Assembly (NCBI RefSeq): GCF_000423665.1
Contig: NZ_AUIK01000028.1
Location: 62,001 to 126,000 of the forward strand
Length of the DNA stretch: 64,000 bases
Origin: Solirubrobacter soli DSM 22325
GTDB taxonomy: Bacteria; Actinomycetota; Thermoleophilia; Solirubrobacterales; Solirubrobacteraceae
Reading direction: 5' to 3'
Shown: positions 16,584 through 24,357 of the stretch, one piece after another
How the letters are laid out: each line of letters opens with the position of its first letter
Numbering within the stretch: position 1 is the first letter of the stretch
Notes under the pieces: model-generated
Databases searched by the model: none
What the model was told of the DNA's origin: nothing
Seen by the model: the letters and a program-made list of their open reading frames with translations, nothing else
Program-made: the position numbers and the translations under genes

Positions 16584-17077
16584 TCATCCGGGAGGGCACG
16601 CCGGCGGATACCGCGACCGTGCTGGCGCTCTTCGACGAGGCGGTCGCGTGGCTCGTCGCCCGCGGGCAGACGGGCCAGTGGGGCTCGACGCCGTTCTCGG
16701 CCATCGACGCCCGGGTCGCCGCGGCGGCCGAATGGGCGGCCTCAGGCGGGTTGCGGATCGCGGAGGAGGGCGACCGGGCGGTCGGCGCGATCGTCCTGGG
16801 CGCGCGGCCGGAGCACGTGTCTCCCCCACCGCGGCCCGAGCGCTACATCACCGCGCTGGTCACGTCGCGCGCACACGCCGGCAAGGGCATCGGCGCGGCG
16901 CTCGTGCACCGCGCGGTCAAGGAGACGCGCACGGCGGGCCTGAAACTGCTGCGCGTCGATTGTTGGGCGGGCGCCCCGGCGCTCGTCGGCTGGTATGAGC
17001 GCCAGGGCTTCCGCCGCAGTGGGACCTTCACCGTGCGCGACTGGCACGGTCAGGTTCTCTCGATGGAGCTGCCTTAG
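16580..17077 (+). CDS. GNAT acetyltransferase coupled to the cobalamin sensor
   Basis: 165 residues from ATG 16580, inside the upstream stop (ATGA); a GTG 6 nt upstream is less likely. GNAT fold: first strand MIIREGTPADTATVLALFDE, the strand before motif A (ALVTSRAHAGKGIGAALV, acetyl-CoA loop), LLRVDCWAG and YERQGFRRSGTF. The substrate cannot be told. Translation coupling to the CarH-like protein suggests they work together or share control. Confidence 0.8.
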   Translation: MIIREGTPADTATVLALFDEAVAWLVARGQTGQWGSTPFSAIDARVAAAAEWAASGGLRIAEEGDRAVGAIVLGARPEHVSPPPRPERYITALVTSRAHAGKGIGAALVHRAVKETRTAGLKLLRVDCWAGAPALVGWYERQGFRRSGTFTVRDWHGQVLSMELP

Positions 17078-17235
17078 GCTTCCGGGGCGTCGCGGTGATG
17101 CAGCCACCGCATGCCCGTGTGGAAGTCCAGGAACGTCTTGGCGGAGTCCGCCGTCATGCCGGTGAGGCCGGAGACGCGGGTCTCGTCGTGCGAGTCGAGC
17201 GGGTCTGGGCCAGGGTTGGGATTCGGGTTTTCCAT
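17074..17235 (-). CDS. Small protein with TGM-[ST]-AD motif
   Basis: 53 residues with a clear AGGAGGG site 6 nt before the ATG. It reads MENPNPNPGPDPLDSHDETR, then VSGLTGMTADSAKTFLDF and a His-containing end. The core matches the small protein at 15672-15848. A Pro/Asn head is followed by an amphipathic helix. The stop overlaps the stop of the convergent GNAT gene. Function unknown. Confidence 0.72.
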   Translation of the reverse strand: MENPNPNPGPDPLDSHDETRVSGLTGMTADSAKTFLDFHTGMRWLHHRDAPEA

Positions 17236-17320
17236 ATTTCCCTCCTGAGCACGGTTATCGGCCCCTTGATACGGGGGTCACAATCGGATTTCTGTCCGAT
17301 CGGGCGCGTAGGTTCGCGCC

Positions 17321-17653
17321 ATGGCCGCGATGACCATGTGCCCGCGTTGCGGGTCGACGTTCCTGCAGCCGCTGCGCTGCGAGGCCAAGGGCTCCGATGT
17401 GGTCGTCGTCGAGCTGCGCTGTCCCGATTGCATGACGTGGCTCAAGGCGCCGCACACCCGCGCCGACATGCGCGAGCTCGACCGCCGCCAGGCCGAGTTC
17501 CGCGGCGAGATCGTGGCGAGTTACGAGAAGCTCGTCGCCGAGAGCATGGAGGCGCTGGCCGAGTGCTGGGGCCGCGCGCTGGAGCTCGACCTCGTCGGCG
17601 CCGACGACTTCGCGATCACGCCGGTACGCGACGGCCGATCAGGCCCCAGATGA
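17321..17653 (+). CDS. Zinc-ribbon protein
   Basis: 110 residues. CPRCGSTFLQPLRC at the N-terminus and LRCPDCMTWL after a short strand provide a CxxC pair twice, forming one zinc ribbon. The remainder is a charged helix of about 60 residues. Similar short proteins are annotated only as hypothetical. Its end overlaps the 3' end of the convergent membrane protein gene by 38 bp. Confidence 0.6.
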   Translation: MAAMTMCPRCGSTFLQPLRCEAKGSDVVVVELRCPDCMTWLKAPHTRADMRELDRRQAEFRGEIVASYEKLVAESMEALAECWGRALELDLVGADDFAITPVRDGRSGPR

Positions 17654-18125
17654 TCAGCCCGATGCCGCCGAGCGCCAGGAACGCGCCGCCGATGATCGAC
17701 AGGATGCTGCGCAGGATGCCCGTTCCGCCGGGCGTCACGACGTAGTCGTCGGCCGTCGGCCCGGCGCAGACGATGTCGATCGTCCCGGCGGTCCCGTCGA
17801 AGCGGCCGACCGAGGACGCGCTGCCGAGCGTCACGCTCGTCCCCTGCCGGGCGCCGCTGAAGCGCCCGCCGCTTGAGGTCTGGCAACCGGTCCGGCTGAC
17901 GATCAGGTCCGCGCGCCGCGAGATCACGTAGACCGTGTAGCGAACCCCGGCCTCGCCTTCGAAGCTCGTCGGCTGGCCGAGCGGAGCCCGCGCGACGGCG
18001 TCGTCCTCGATGTCCGAGCGTGCGTTGACCGCGCCCGCGATCCCCACGACGACCCCGAGCGCGCCGAAGCCCACCATCGCGAGCCCGATCAGGACGCGGA
18101 CCCAGCCGCGCCGACGCCGCGTCAT
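17616..18125 (-). CDS. Membrane protein with two terminal TM helices
   Basis: 169 residues from ATG 18125, which overlaps the upstream TGA (ATGA). MTRRRRGW precedes TM1 (about 9-32), then an external-looking beta-rich domain of about 100 residues with two Cys (RTGCQTS, DIVCAGP) that may form a disulfide. TM2 lies near the C-terminus (SIIGGAFLALGGIGLIIWGL). Follows the positive-inside rule. Co-transcribed with the 489-residue protein. Function unknown. Confidence 0.65.
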   Translation of the reverse strand: MTRRRRGWVRVLIGLAMVGFGALGVVVGIAGAVNARSDIEDDAVARAPLGQPTSFEGEAGVRYTVYVISRRADLIVSRTGCQTSSGGRFSGARQGTSVTLGSASSVGRFDGTAGTIDIVCAGPTADDYVVTPGGTGILRSILSIIGGAFLALGGIGLIIWGLIGRRVPA

Positions 18126-19591
18126 CGGATCGGCGGCCAGCAATAGCGGTACGGGATCGGTTCTTCATCCAGCCCGTCGAACCAGTTGTCCCAGTGCAGG
18201 CGCTCGAGCAGCTCGGCCGCGCGCTCCAGGCGGCCCGGCTCATTGGACTCGACCCGGCGCGGGATCCCCGTTCCACGCTCGAGCTTGGCGTGCAGCTGCT
18301 CGCCCGCGTACGCGGCCCAGCGCTCGCGGCCGGCGACGTACTCCGGGCGGTCGCGGTAGACGAGCACGACGAGCTGGCAGCCGTGCGCGCGCATCCGGTC
18401 CTTGCCGTCGGCGCACGGCTGCTTGGGGCCGAGGTTCGTGTGCGCGCCGCCGAGCATCCGCACGCCGTCGACCGTCGCCTGTGCGCTGTAGGAGTCCTCC
18501 GGCCGGACGCCGACGACCTCGAGATAGGCGCGCAGCAGCTCCTGGGGCGTCGCGGGGAGGTACGGGAACGGCGAGGGAACCGGCGGCGGGTGGGTCGCGC
18601 GGGTGTGGACGGCGGCCGCGATCGCCGCCCAGTTGAGGATCTCGACGTGGATGCCGGTGGGCTCGTGCAGGAGCAGCGGCGCGGCGGCGCGCATCCGCTC
18701 GTAGGCGTCGGAGTCGGTACGCGGGTGGACGGCGACGACGCCGCGCACCAGCGTGCAGACCGGGCTCATGCCGTCGGCGTCGCCGTCGTGCAGCGCCCGG
18801 AACTCGGACACCCGCGCGATCCCGGCGCAGTGCTCGGGGCCGATCCCGGCGGAGAGGCAGAAGGCGAGCGCCAGCTCCTCGTCGAGCACCGACGGCTCCC
18901 CCACCCGCCGCGCCACCCACTGCTCTTCCGCGGCGAACGCGGTGGCCACGAACGGCGCGGAGGTCCCGTGCGGATCGGAGTGCACGACGTCCCACTCGAC
19001 CGGCCGGCCCTTCTCGGAGTGCGGCGTGACCGCCTGGCTGATGCGGTCGGGAACGCGGTAGACGCCGAAGATCCGGTCCGGCGCCAGCCCGCTGGCGTTC
19101 AGATAGCCGAGGACCTGGTCGAGCTGGGTCTTGCCGCGAGTGGTCAAGCGGCTGACGTGGATCGGGACCGCGTGCGGCCCCCGGTACGGCGCGCGGGCCT
19201 GGTCGCGGGCGGCTCGCGCGGCGGCGGCGTGGTGCGCGCGCTGGACCGGGTCCTCGATCTGCGGCACCTCGGGCCGGCCGACGACCTGGCGGACGGTTCG
19301 CCTGAACTCGACGCGGGCGAAGCGCAGCGACGCGCCCTGCTGCTCGTCGATCGTGGGGCCGTGGACGGCGGACCCGGCTGGGCCGAAGAGCACGCGCCGC
19401 GCCTCGTCGCGGCTCTGCGCGTCGCGCGCCGCCGCCTCGGCCCGCTCGACCTGGGCGAGGTACGCGGCGCGCTGCTCGGGCGTGGCGGCTTCGAGCACCG
19501 CCTCGACGTCCTCCGAGCTCGCCGGCCGCAGCCCTCGGGCCAGGTTGGCGGGCTTGAAGGCCTCGGCGGCGAGCTTGATCGTCCGCTTCAT
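18122..19591 (-). CDS. Unknown soluble protein, 489 residues
   Basis: ATG at 19591. No signal peptide or TM. An Ala/Arg/Glu helical N-terminal region (to about 150) is followed by a mixed part with many Trp and His residues (RPVEWDVVHSD, EEQWVARRVGE, IEHVEILNW-like strands). No catalytic motif recognised. It lies downstream of metF but is separated from it by the 27-bp palindrome at 19611, so probably not part of the methionine operon. Translationally coupled to the small membrane protein. Confidence 0.6.
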   Translation of the reverse strand: MKRTIKLAAEAFKPANLARGLRPASSEDVEAVLEAATPEQRAAYLAQVERAEAAARDAQSRDEARRVLFGPAGSAVHGPTIDEQQGASLRFARVEFRRTVRQVVGRPEVPQIEDPVQRAHHAAAARAARDQARAPYRGPHAVPIHVSRLTTRGKTQLDQVLGYLNASGLAPDRIFGVYRVPDRISQAVTPHSEKGRPVEWDVVHSDPHGTSAPFVATAFAAEEQWVARRVGEPSVLDEELALAFCLSAGIGPEHCAGIARVSEFRALHDGDADGMSPVCTLVRGVVAVHPRTDSDAYERMRAAAPLLLHEPTGIHVEILNWAAIAAAVHTRATHPPPVPSPFPYLPATPQELLRAYLEVVGVRPEDSYSAQATVDGVRMLGGAHTNLGPKQPCADGKDRMRAHGCQLVVLVYRDRPEYVAGRERWAAYAGEQLHAKLERGTGIPRRVESNEPGRLERAAELLERLHWDNWFDGLDEEPIPYRYCWPPIR

Positions 19592-19610
19592 GAGAAGCGA
19601 ACGTACACGA

Positions 19611-19637
19611 ACCTAAAGGGGCCTGACCCCTTTAGGT
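19611..19637. repeat. Dispersed 27-bp palindrome, copy 1
   Basis: ACCTAAAGGGG-CCTGA-CCCCTTTAGGT: perfect 11-bp arms around a 5-nt loop. It contains the last codons and stop of metF. Two further copies lie at 60524 and 60584. No T tract beyond the stem's own A/T bases. Terminator-like or REP-like. Confidence 0.8.
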
Positions 19638-20500
19638 GCGAGCGCGCCGTGGGCGCGCAGCGCGGAGACGATCGCGCGCGTGGCGGGCGAGCGGTTGAGC
19701 GTGTAGAGGTGGACGCCGGGCGCGCCGTCGGCCAACAGCTCGGCGGCCTGGGCGGTCGCGTAGGCGACGCCGAGCTCGGCCACTGCCCGCGGGTCGTCCT
19801 GCCGGCGCTCGAGCTCTCGCCGCAGGGCGGTCGGGATGCTCGCGCCGCACAGCTGCGCGATCCGCTCGATCTGGGCGATGCTCGTGACCGGGATGATCCC
19901 CGGCAACACCGGGACGTCGCTGCCGAGCGTGTCGACGAAGCGGGCGTAGTCGGCGTTGTCGAAGAACAGCTGGGTGACGAGCACGCGGGCGCCGGCGGCG
20001 AGCTTGGCGCGCACGTGGTCGAGGTCCTGCGCCGCCCCGCGCGAGTCGGGATGCGGCTCCGGGTAGGCGGCGGCGAGCACGCAGAAGCCGGCCTCGGCGG
20101 CCAGCTCGATCAGCTCGAGCGAGCTCTTGACGCCGCCTTCCGGCGCCGTCCAGGTCGATTCGCCGCGCGGCGGGTCGCCGCGCAGGGCGAGGACGTTGTC
20201 GGCCCCGCCGGAGCGGGCCTCGGCGAGCAGCTCGACGAGGCCCTCGCGGGTGAAGCCGGTGGCGGTGACGTGCGGGACCGCCTCCAGCCCGCGCTCGCGC
20301 GCCAGCCGGCGCACGACCGCGAGCGTCAGGTCGCGCGTCGTCCCGCCCGCGCCGCAGGTCACCGACACGAACGCGGGCTCGAGCGCGGCGAGCTCCTCGA
20401 TCGCGCTCCAGAACGCCAGCTCGGCCTCGACCGTGCGCGGCGGCGAGAACTCGAAGCTGACGATCGGCTCCCCGCCGCGGAGCTTGTCGTCGAGGCGCAT
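19613..20500 (-). CDS. metF: 5,10-methylenetetrahydrofolate reductase
   Basis: 295 residues, the usual MetF length. Family marks: IVSFEFSPPRT at the start with the catalytic Glu, VSVTCGAGGTTRD, ADNVLALRGDPPRG and the FAD-site region ARVLVTQLFFDNADY. It reduces 5,10-methylene-THF to 5-methyl-THF, the methyl donor for homocysteine methylation. It is the third gene of the riboswitch operon, adjoining metO without a gap, and supplies the methyl branch while metM/metO supply homocysteine. Its last six codons lie in the dispersed palindrome. Confidence 0.93.
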   Translation of the reverse strand: MRLDDKLRGGEPIVSFEFSPPRTVEAELAFWSAIEELAALEPAFVSVTCGAGGTTRDLTLAVVRRLARERGLEAVPHVTATGFTREGLVELLAEARSGGADNVLALRGDPPRGESTWTAPEGGVKSSLELIELAAEAGFCVLAAAYPEPHPDSRGAAQDLDHVRAKLAAGARVLVTQLFFDNADYARFVDTLGSDVPVLPGIIPVTSIAQIERIAQLCGASIPTALRRELERRQDDPRAVAELGVAYATAQAAELLADGAPGVHLYTLNRSPATRAIVSALRAHGALAPKGVRPL

Positions 20501-20776
20501 CTAGCCTCCCGCCACAGCCGGGAGGATCGTCACCTCGTCGCCGTCCGAGACCGGGGTCTCCAGCCCCTCCAGGAAGCGGATGTCCTCGCCCTTGAGGTAG
20601 ACGTTGACGAAGCGGCGGAGCGCGCCGTCGCCGTCGGCGATCCGCTCGCGCAGCTCGCCGTGCTGCTCGTAGAGGGCGTCGAGCGCCTCGCCGACCGTGC
20701 TGCCGTCGACCTGGGCCGCCGTCTGGCCGCCCGCGGCATCGCGCAGCTGCGTCGGGAGCTTCACCGTGACGGCCAT
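20501..20776 (-). CDS. metO: MoaD/ThiS-like sulfur carrier protein
   Basis: 91 residues ending in VAGG, the Gly-Gly tail that is adenylated and thiocarboxylated in ubiquitin-fold sulfur carriers. The body fits the MoaD/CysO fold (VTVKLPTQLRD, then VGEALDALYEQHG, then DGDEVTILPAVAGG). Its ATG overlaps the metM stop by one base. Next to a threonine-synthase-like enzyme under a SAM riboswitch it fits MetO, which I recall from Streptomyces as the sulfur donor for MetM. CysO for cysteine synthesis is the alternative. The needed activating E1 (MoeB-like) is not in the window. Confidence 0.85.
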   Translation of the reverse strand: MAVTVKLPTQLRDAAGGQTAAQVDGSTVGEALDALYEQHGELRERIADGDGALRRFVNVYLKGEDIRFLEGLETPVSDGDEVTILPAVAGG

Positions 20777-22002
20777 CAGACGGCCACCGCGAACTCGGCG
20801 TCGAACGCGTCGAGGCTGGCCGGGATCGTCGTCACCTCGAACGTGTCGCGGACCGCGTCGATCGTCTTCAGGCCGTCGCCGGTCACCATCGCCACGACGC
20901 GCTCGTCGCGGCCGATGTCGCCGCGCTCGGCCAGCTTGGCCAGCGTCGCGATCGTCACGCCGCCGGCGGTCTCGGTGAAGATGCCGGTCGTCTCGGCCAG
21001 CAGGCGGATGCCCGCGCGGATCTCGTCGTCGTCGACGGAGTCGATGCTGCCGCCCGTGTTCCTGGCCAGCTCGATCGCGTACGGGCCGTCGGCCGGATTG
21101 CCGATCGCGAGCGACTTGGCGATCGTGTCCGGCTTGACGGGGCGCACGATGTCGTGGCCCTCGGCGAACGCGGTCGCGACGGGCGAGCAGCCCAGCGCCT
21201 GGGCGCCGTTCATCGTCGGCACGCGGCCCTCCACGAGGCCGGCGTCGATGAACTCCTGGAAGCCGCGGGCGATCTTCGTGAACTGCGAACCCGAGGCGAT
21301 CGGGCCGACGATCCGGTCCGGGAGCTCCCAGCCGAGCTGCTCGACCGTCTCGAACGCGAGCGTCTTGGAGCCCTCGGCGTAGTAGGGGCGCATGTTGATG
21401 TTCACGAACGCCCAGCCCGGCCGCTCGCCGGAGACCTCGGTGCAGAGGCGGTTGACGTCGTCATAGTTGCCCTTGACGGCGACGATCTGGGCGCCGTAGG
21501 CGCCGGTGGCGAGGATCTTCTGCTCCTCGAGGTCGTGCGGGATCAGCACGTAGGCGGGCAGACCGGCGGCCGCGGCGTGCGCCGCGACGGCGTTCGCCAG
21601 GTTGCCGGTCGACGCACACGCGAGCGTGTCGAACCCGAGCTCGACTGCACGCGCCAGCGCGACGGACACCACGCGGTCCTTGAAGGAGTGCGTCGGGTTC
21701 GCGGTCTCGTTCTTGATGTAGAGCTCGCCGAGACCGAGCCGCTCAGCGAGGCGGTCCGCCTTGACCAGCGGCGTCCAGCCCGTGGGCAGCGCGCTGCGCG
21801 CTGGACCCTGGAGGGGCAGGAAGTCGGCGTAGCGCCAGATGTTGTGCGGCCCGGCCTGGATCCGGCGCTTCAGCGCGGCCGGGTCGTCGCTCGCGATGGT
21901 GTAGCTCACCTCGAGCGGGCCGAAGCACCGCTCGCAGACGAAGCGCGCCTCGAGCGGGTACGTGGTCTGGCACTCCTTGCACTTCAGGGCATCTGCCGGC
22001 AT
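20776..22002 (-). CDS. metM: MetM-type homocysteine synthase (threonine synthase homologue)
   Basis: 408 residues from ATG 22002, preceded by GGCGGAGG. An N-terminal zinc ribbon (Cys8, Cys11, Cys23, Cys26) is followed by the fold-type II PLP core with THSFKDR (Lys108 as Schiff base), ASTGNLANA and TETAGGVT. By sequence it would be called threonine synthase, and that remains possible. The SAM-I riboswitch, the sulfur carrier gene and metF argue for the MetM reaction instead: O-phosphohomoserine plus thiocarboxylated carrier to homocysteine. No other thrC or methionine-sulfur gene lies in the window to settle it. Confidence 0.8.
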   Translation of the reverse strand: MPADALKCKECQTTYPLEARFVCERCFGPLEVSYTIASDDPAALKRRIQAGPHNIWRYADFLPLQGPARSALPTGWTPLVKADRLAERLGLGELYIKNETANPTHSFKDRVVSVALARAVELGFDTLACASTGNLANAVAAHAAAAGLPAYVLIPHDLEEQKILATGAYGAQIVAVKGNYDDVNRLCTEVSGERPGWAFVNINMRPYYAEGSKTLAFETVEQLGWELPDRIVGPIASGSQFTKIARGFQEFIDAGLVEGRVPTMNGAQALGCSPVATAFAEGHDIVRPVKPDTIAKSLAIGNPADGPYAIELARNTGGSIDSVDDDEIRAGIRLLAETTGIFTETAGGVTIATLAKLAERGDIGRDERVVAMVTGDGLKTIDAVRDTFEVTTIPASLDAFDAEFAVAV

Positions 22003-22012
22003 GTCGTTTGGT

Positions 22013-22038
22013 CCTCCGCCCGGGGTGTGCGGCGGAGG
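22013..22038 (-). promoter_or_regulatory. Hairpin that hides the metM ribosome site
   Basis: On the minus strand CCTCCGCC (22038-22031) can pair with GGCGGAGG (22020-22013), which is the Shine-Dalgarno about 10 nt before the metM ATG. It lies 38 nt after the riboswitch aptamer. This fits control of translation rather than of termination. Confidence 0.6.
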
Positions 22039-22075
22039 TTCCAGTCGGCGAGGTGCACCGGGGAGAAGCCCCAAC

Positions 22076-22195
22076 CGCATCTCCCAGGCCTTCTTGTTTG
22101 GAGCCTGATGGAATTGCCACCTTGCGTCCCGGCGTGCGACCGGGAGCAGGTTGGCGGGGTTTCATTGGGCCAATCCCTCCACCCCTCTGGATGCG
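22076..22195 (-). promoter_or_regulatory. SAM-I (S-box) riboswitch
   Basis: Read on the minus strand, the aptamer has the S-box core in order: CCAGAGGGGTGGAGGGATTG, GGCCCAATGAAACCCCGCC, AACC, a P3-type stem (CCCGG/CCGGG), GGTGGCAATTCC, a P4 stem and GGGAGATGCG, which closes helix P1 with CGCATC. SAM binding should shut off metM-metO-metF. Confidence 0.93.
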
Positions 22196-22291
22196 TCCAG
22201 CTATGTATTCGGAAGCGTAGCGAACTTCTTTGACGGAGTCGTACACTTCCTGACGTGATGCTGCCGACCGAAGAACCCCTCAGTCCCGGTT

Positions 22292-23281
22292 ATGCCGAGC
22301 CTGCCCCGGAGTCCGTTCGGTCGTCGCGGTCGCACGACCGCTGAGGCTGCGCCTGAGCGCACCGAGCCGCGCGTCGAGATCGTCGAGTCGCCCGGCCTGC
22401 GCTGGATCAACATTGAGCGCCCGCGTTCGCTCGAACAGACCTGGCTCGAGGAGCACTTCGACTTCCACGCCCTCGACTATGAGGACGTCCGCTCACGCAA
22501 TCAGCGGCCGAAGGTCGACGAGTACGACGACTACCTGTTCATCGTGCTCCACTTCCCGCGCTACGACAAGAAGGTGTCGCGCCTCAACGCGGCCGAGGTC
22601 GACATCTTCGTCGGCCCCGACTTCCTGATCACGCTGCCCAACGAGCCGCTGGAGCCGATCAGCTACCTGTTCGAGCGCTGCCGCGCGAACGAGGAGCTCC
22701 GCGACGGGCTGTTCTCCAAGGGCCCGGGCTACCTGCTGTACAAGATCGTCGACGACTGCGTGGACTCGTCGTTCCCGATGCTCAACAAGATCGGGCTCAA
22801 GCTCGACCGCATCGAGGAGGAGATCTTCGAGGGCGACGGGGACGATGTCGTGCGCGACATCTCCAACGCCAAGCAGGAGATCATCAACTTCCGCAAGATC
22901 ATCCGGCCGCAGCGCCTCGCCTTCCGCGATCTGGAGCGCAACAAGGCGCGCTACATCGCCGAGGACCTCGACATCTACTTCGACGACCTGATCGACGGTT
23001 CCGAGCGTGCCTGGGACATGCTCGAGAACTACAAGGAGGTCGTCGAGGGCCTGGAGTCCACGAACGAGTCGGCCATCGCGCACCGCACCAACGAGACCTT
23101 CCAGGTCCTGACCGCGATCTCGCTGATCTTCCTGCCGCTGACGCTGATCGCGAGCGTCTTCGGCATGAACGTGCCCGTGCCGGCGGAGCACGGCGCGCAC
23201 GCGTTCTGGATCATCATCGGCGCCATGTTCGCGATCGTGGTGGCCGTGGCCGCCTTCTTCAAACGCCGCGGGTGGTTGTGA
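22292..23281 (+). CDS. corA: CorA family Mg2+/Co2+ transporter
   Basis: 329 residues. A long acidic cytoplasmic domain is followed by two C-terminal membrane helices. The signature FGMNVP (Gly-Met-Asn selectivity loop) lies between them, and RLNAAEVDIFVGPDFLITLP is typical of CorA. It forms a pentameric channel for Mg2+ uptake, possibly Co2+ or Ni2+. The stop overlaps the start of the lipid kinase gene. Divergent from the riboswitch operon. The start ATG lacks a strong ribosome site. Confidence 0.9.
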   Translation: MPSLPRSPFGRRGRTTAEAAPERTEPRVEIVESPGLRWINIERPRSLEQTWLEEHFDFHALDYEDVRSRNQRPKVDEYDDYLFIVLHFPRYDKKVSRLNAAEVDIFVGPDFLITLPNEPLEPISYLFERCRANEELRDGLFSKGPGYLLYKIVDDCVDSSFPMLNKIGLKLDRIEEEIFEGDGDDVVRDISNAKQEIINFRKIIRPQRLAFRDLERNKARYIAEDLDIYFDDLIDGSERAWDMLENYKEVVEGLESTNESAIAHRTNETFQVLTAISLIFLPLTLIASVFGMNVPVPAEHGAHAFWIIIGAMFAIVVAVAAFFKRRGWL

Positions 23282-24225
23282 GCGACCCACTTTCGGGCGA
23301 CGAACGCCCGAAACGCATGCTGGTCATCATCAACCCGGTCGCGACGAAGATGTCCGAGCGGGTGCGCTCCCTCGTGGTCTACGCGCTGCAGGGGCGCTTC
23401 GAGGTGACGACGCGGCTGACCGACGCCAAGGGGCACGCGATCGAGCTGTGCCGGGAGGCTGCCGAAGCGGGCTACGACATCGTCTGCGCCTTCGGCGGCG
23501 ACGGGACGGTCAACGAGGCCGCGAACGGGCTCGCCGGCACGTCGACCGCGTTGACCGTGCTCCCGGGCGGGTCCAACAACGTGGTCGCGAAACTGCTCGG
23601 GATCCCCACCGACCTGGTCGACGCCACGGAGCACATCCTGCAACTCGCCGACCGCTGGGAGCCCCGCGTCGTCGACCTCGGGATCGTCAACGGGCGCTAC
23701 TTCACGTTCGCGGCCGGCATGGGGCTCGACGCGTCGGTCGTCGAGCGCGTGGACCGCAACCCGAAGCTCAAGAAGCGCTTCGGCCCGTTCTACTTCGTCG
23801 AGTGCGCGATCGTGACCTTCCTGCGCAAGTACGTCGTCGACCCGCCGCGACTGGCGGTCACCGTCGACGGCCGCACGGTGAAGGGCGTGTCGCTGTTCAT
23901 CCAGAACGCGGAGAACTACACGTACTTCAATGACCGTCCGGTCCCGCTGGTCGAGGGCGCGCGCTTCGATTCGGGCAATCTGGCCGGCGTCGTATTGACC
24001 AGGGCACGACCCTATGACGTGCCGACCGTGACCCTCCGGGCGCTGTCGGGCGCCGCGCGGATCGCCGCCCACCGTGGGATCGACGCGTTCGGCGCGTTCC
24101 ACGAGGCCGTCGTGCGGTCGGCCGACGACCGCGCGATCCCGATCCAGGTCGACGGCGACCACATCTCCGACGAGCTCGAAGCGCGCTTCAGCGTCGCACC
24201 CGGCGTGCTCACCGTCGTCGCGTAA
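23278..24225 (+). CDS. Diacylglycerol/lipid kinase family protein
   Basis: 315 residues from GTG 23278 (GTGA overlap with corA). DAGK catalytic fold: MLVIINPVATKMSER, then AFGGDGTVNEAANG with the GGDGT nucleotide loop, then VLPGGSNNVVAKLLG. The C-terminal beta domain has QVDGDHI. Such YegS/DgkB-like enzymes phosphorylate diacylglycerol or other lipids at the membrane. The exact lipid cannot be told. Confidence 0.85.
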   Translation: MSDPLSGDERPKRMLVIINPVATKMSERVRSLVVYALQGRFEVTTRLTDAKGHAIELCREAAEAGYDIVCAFGGDGTVNEAANGLAGTSTALTVLPGGSNNVVAKLLGIPTDLVDATEHILQLADRWEPRVVDLGIVNGRYFTFAAGMGLDASVVERVDRNPKLKKRFGPFYFVECAIVTFLRKYVVDPPRLAVTVDGRTVKGVSLFIQNAENYTYFNDRPVPLVEGARFDSGNLAGVVLTRARPYDVPTVTLRALSGAARIAAHRGIDAFGAFHEAVVRSADDRAIPIQVDGDHISDELEARFSVAPGVLTVVA

Positions 24226-24357
24226 CGACGACCGGGCGGGCGGCGTCCTCGACCAGCGCGTCGAGACAATGACCGCGGCGGAGCCGGAGTTCGTTCGGGC
24301 AGCTTGGGTGGAAGAGCCCATTTTGCAGCGCTGAACGTCCCCTTAGCGTGCAGGCAC

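Noticed and set aside
18194..21382. 1062-codon open frame on the plus strand
   Set aside because: Antisense of the 489-residue protein, metF, metO and metM, which have clear motifs; composition is shadow-like.
20776..22002. Plain threonine synthase assignment
   Set aside because: Kept only as the alternative: the SAM riboswitch, sulfur carrier and metF context favour a methionine role.
22230..22260. corA promoter with TTGACG as -35
   Set aside because: No acceptable -10 box at proper spacing was found.
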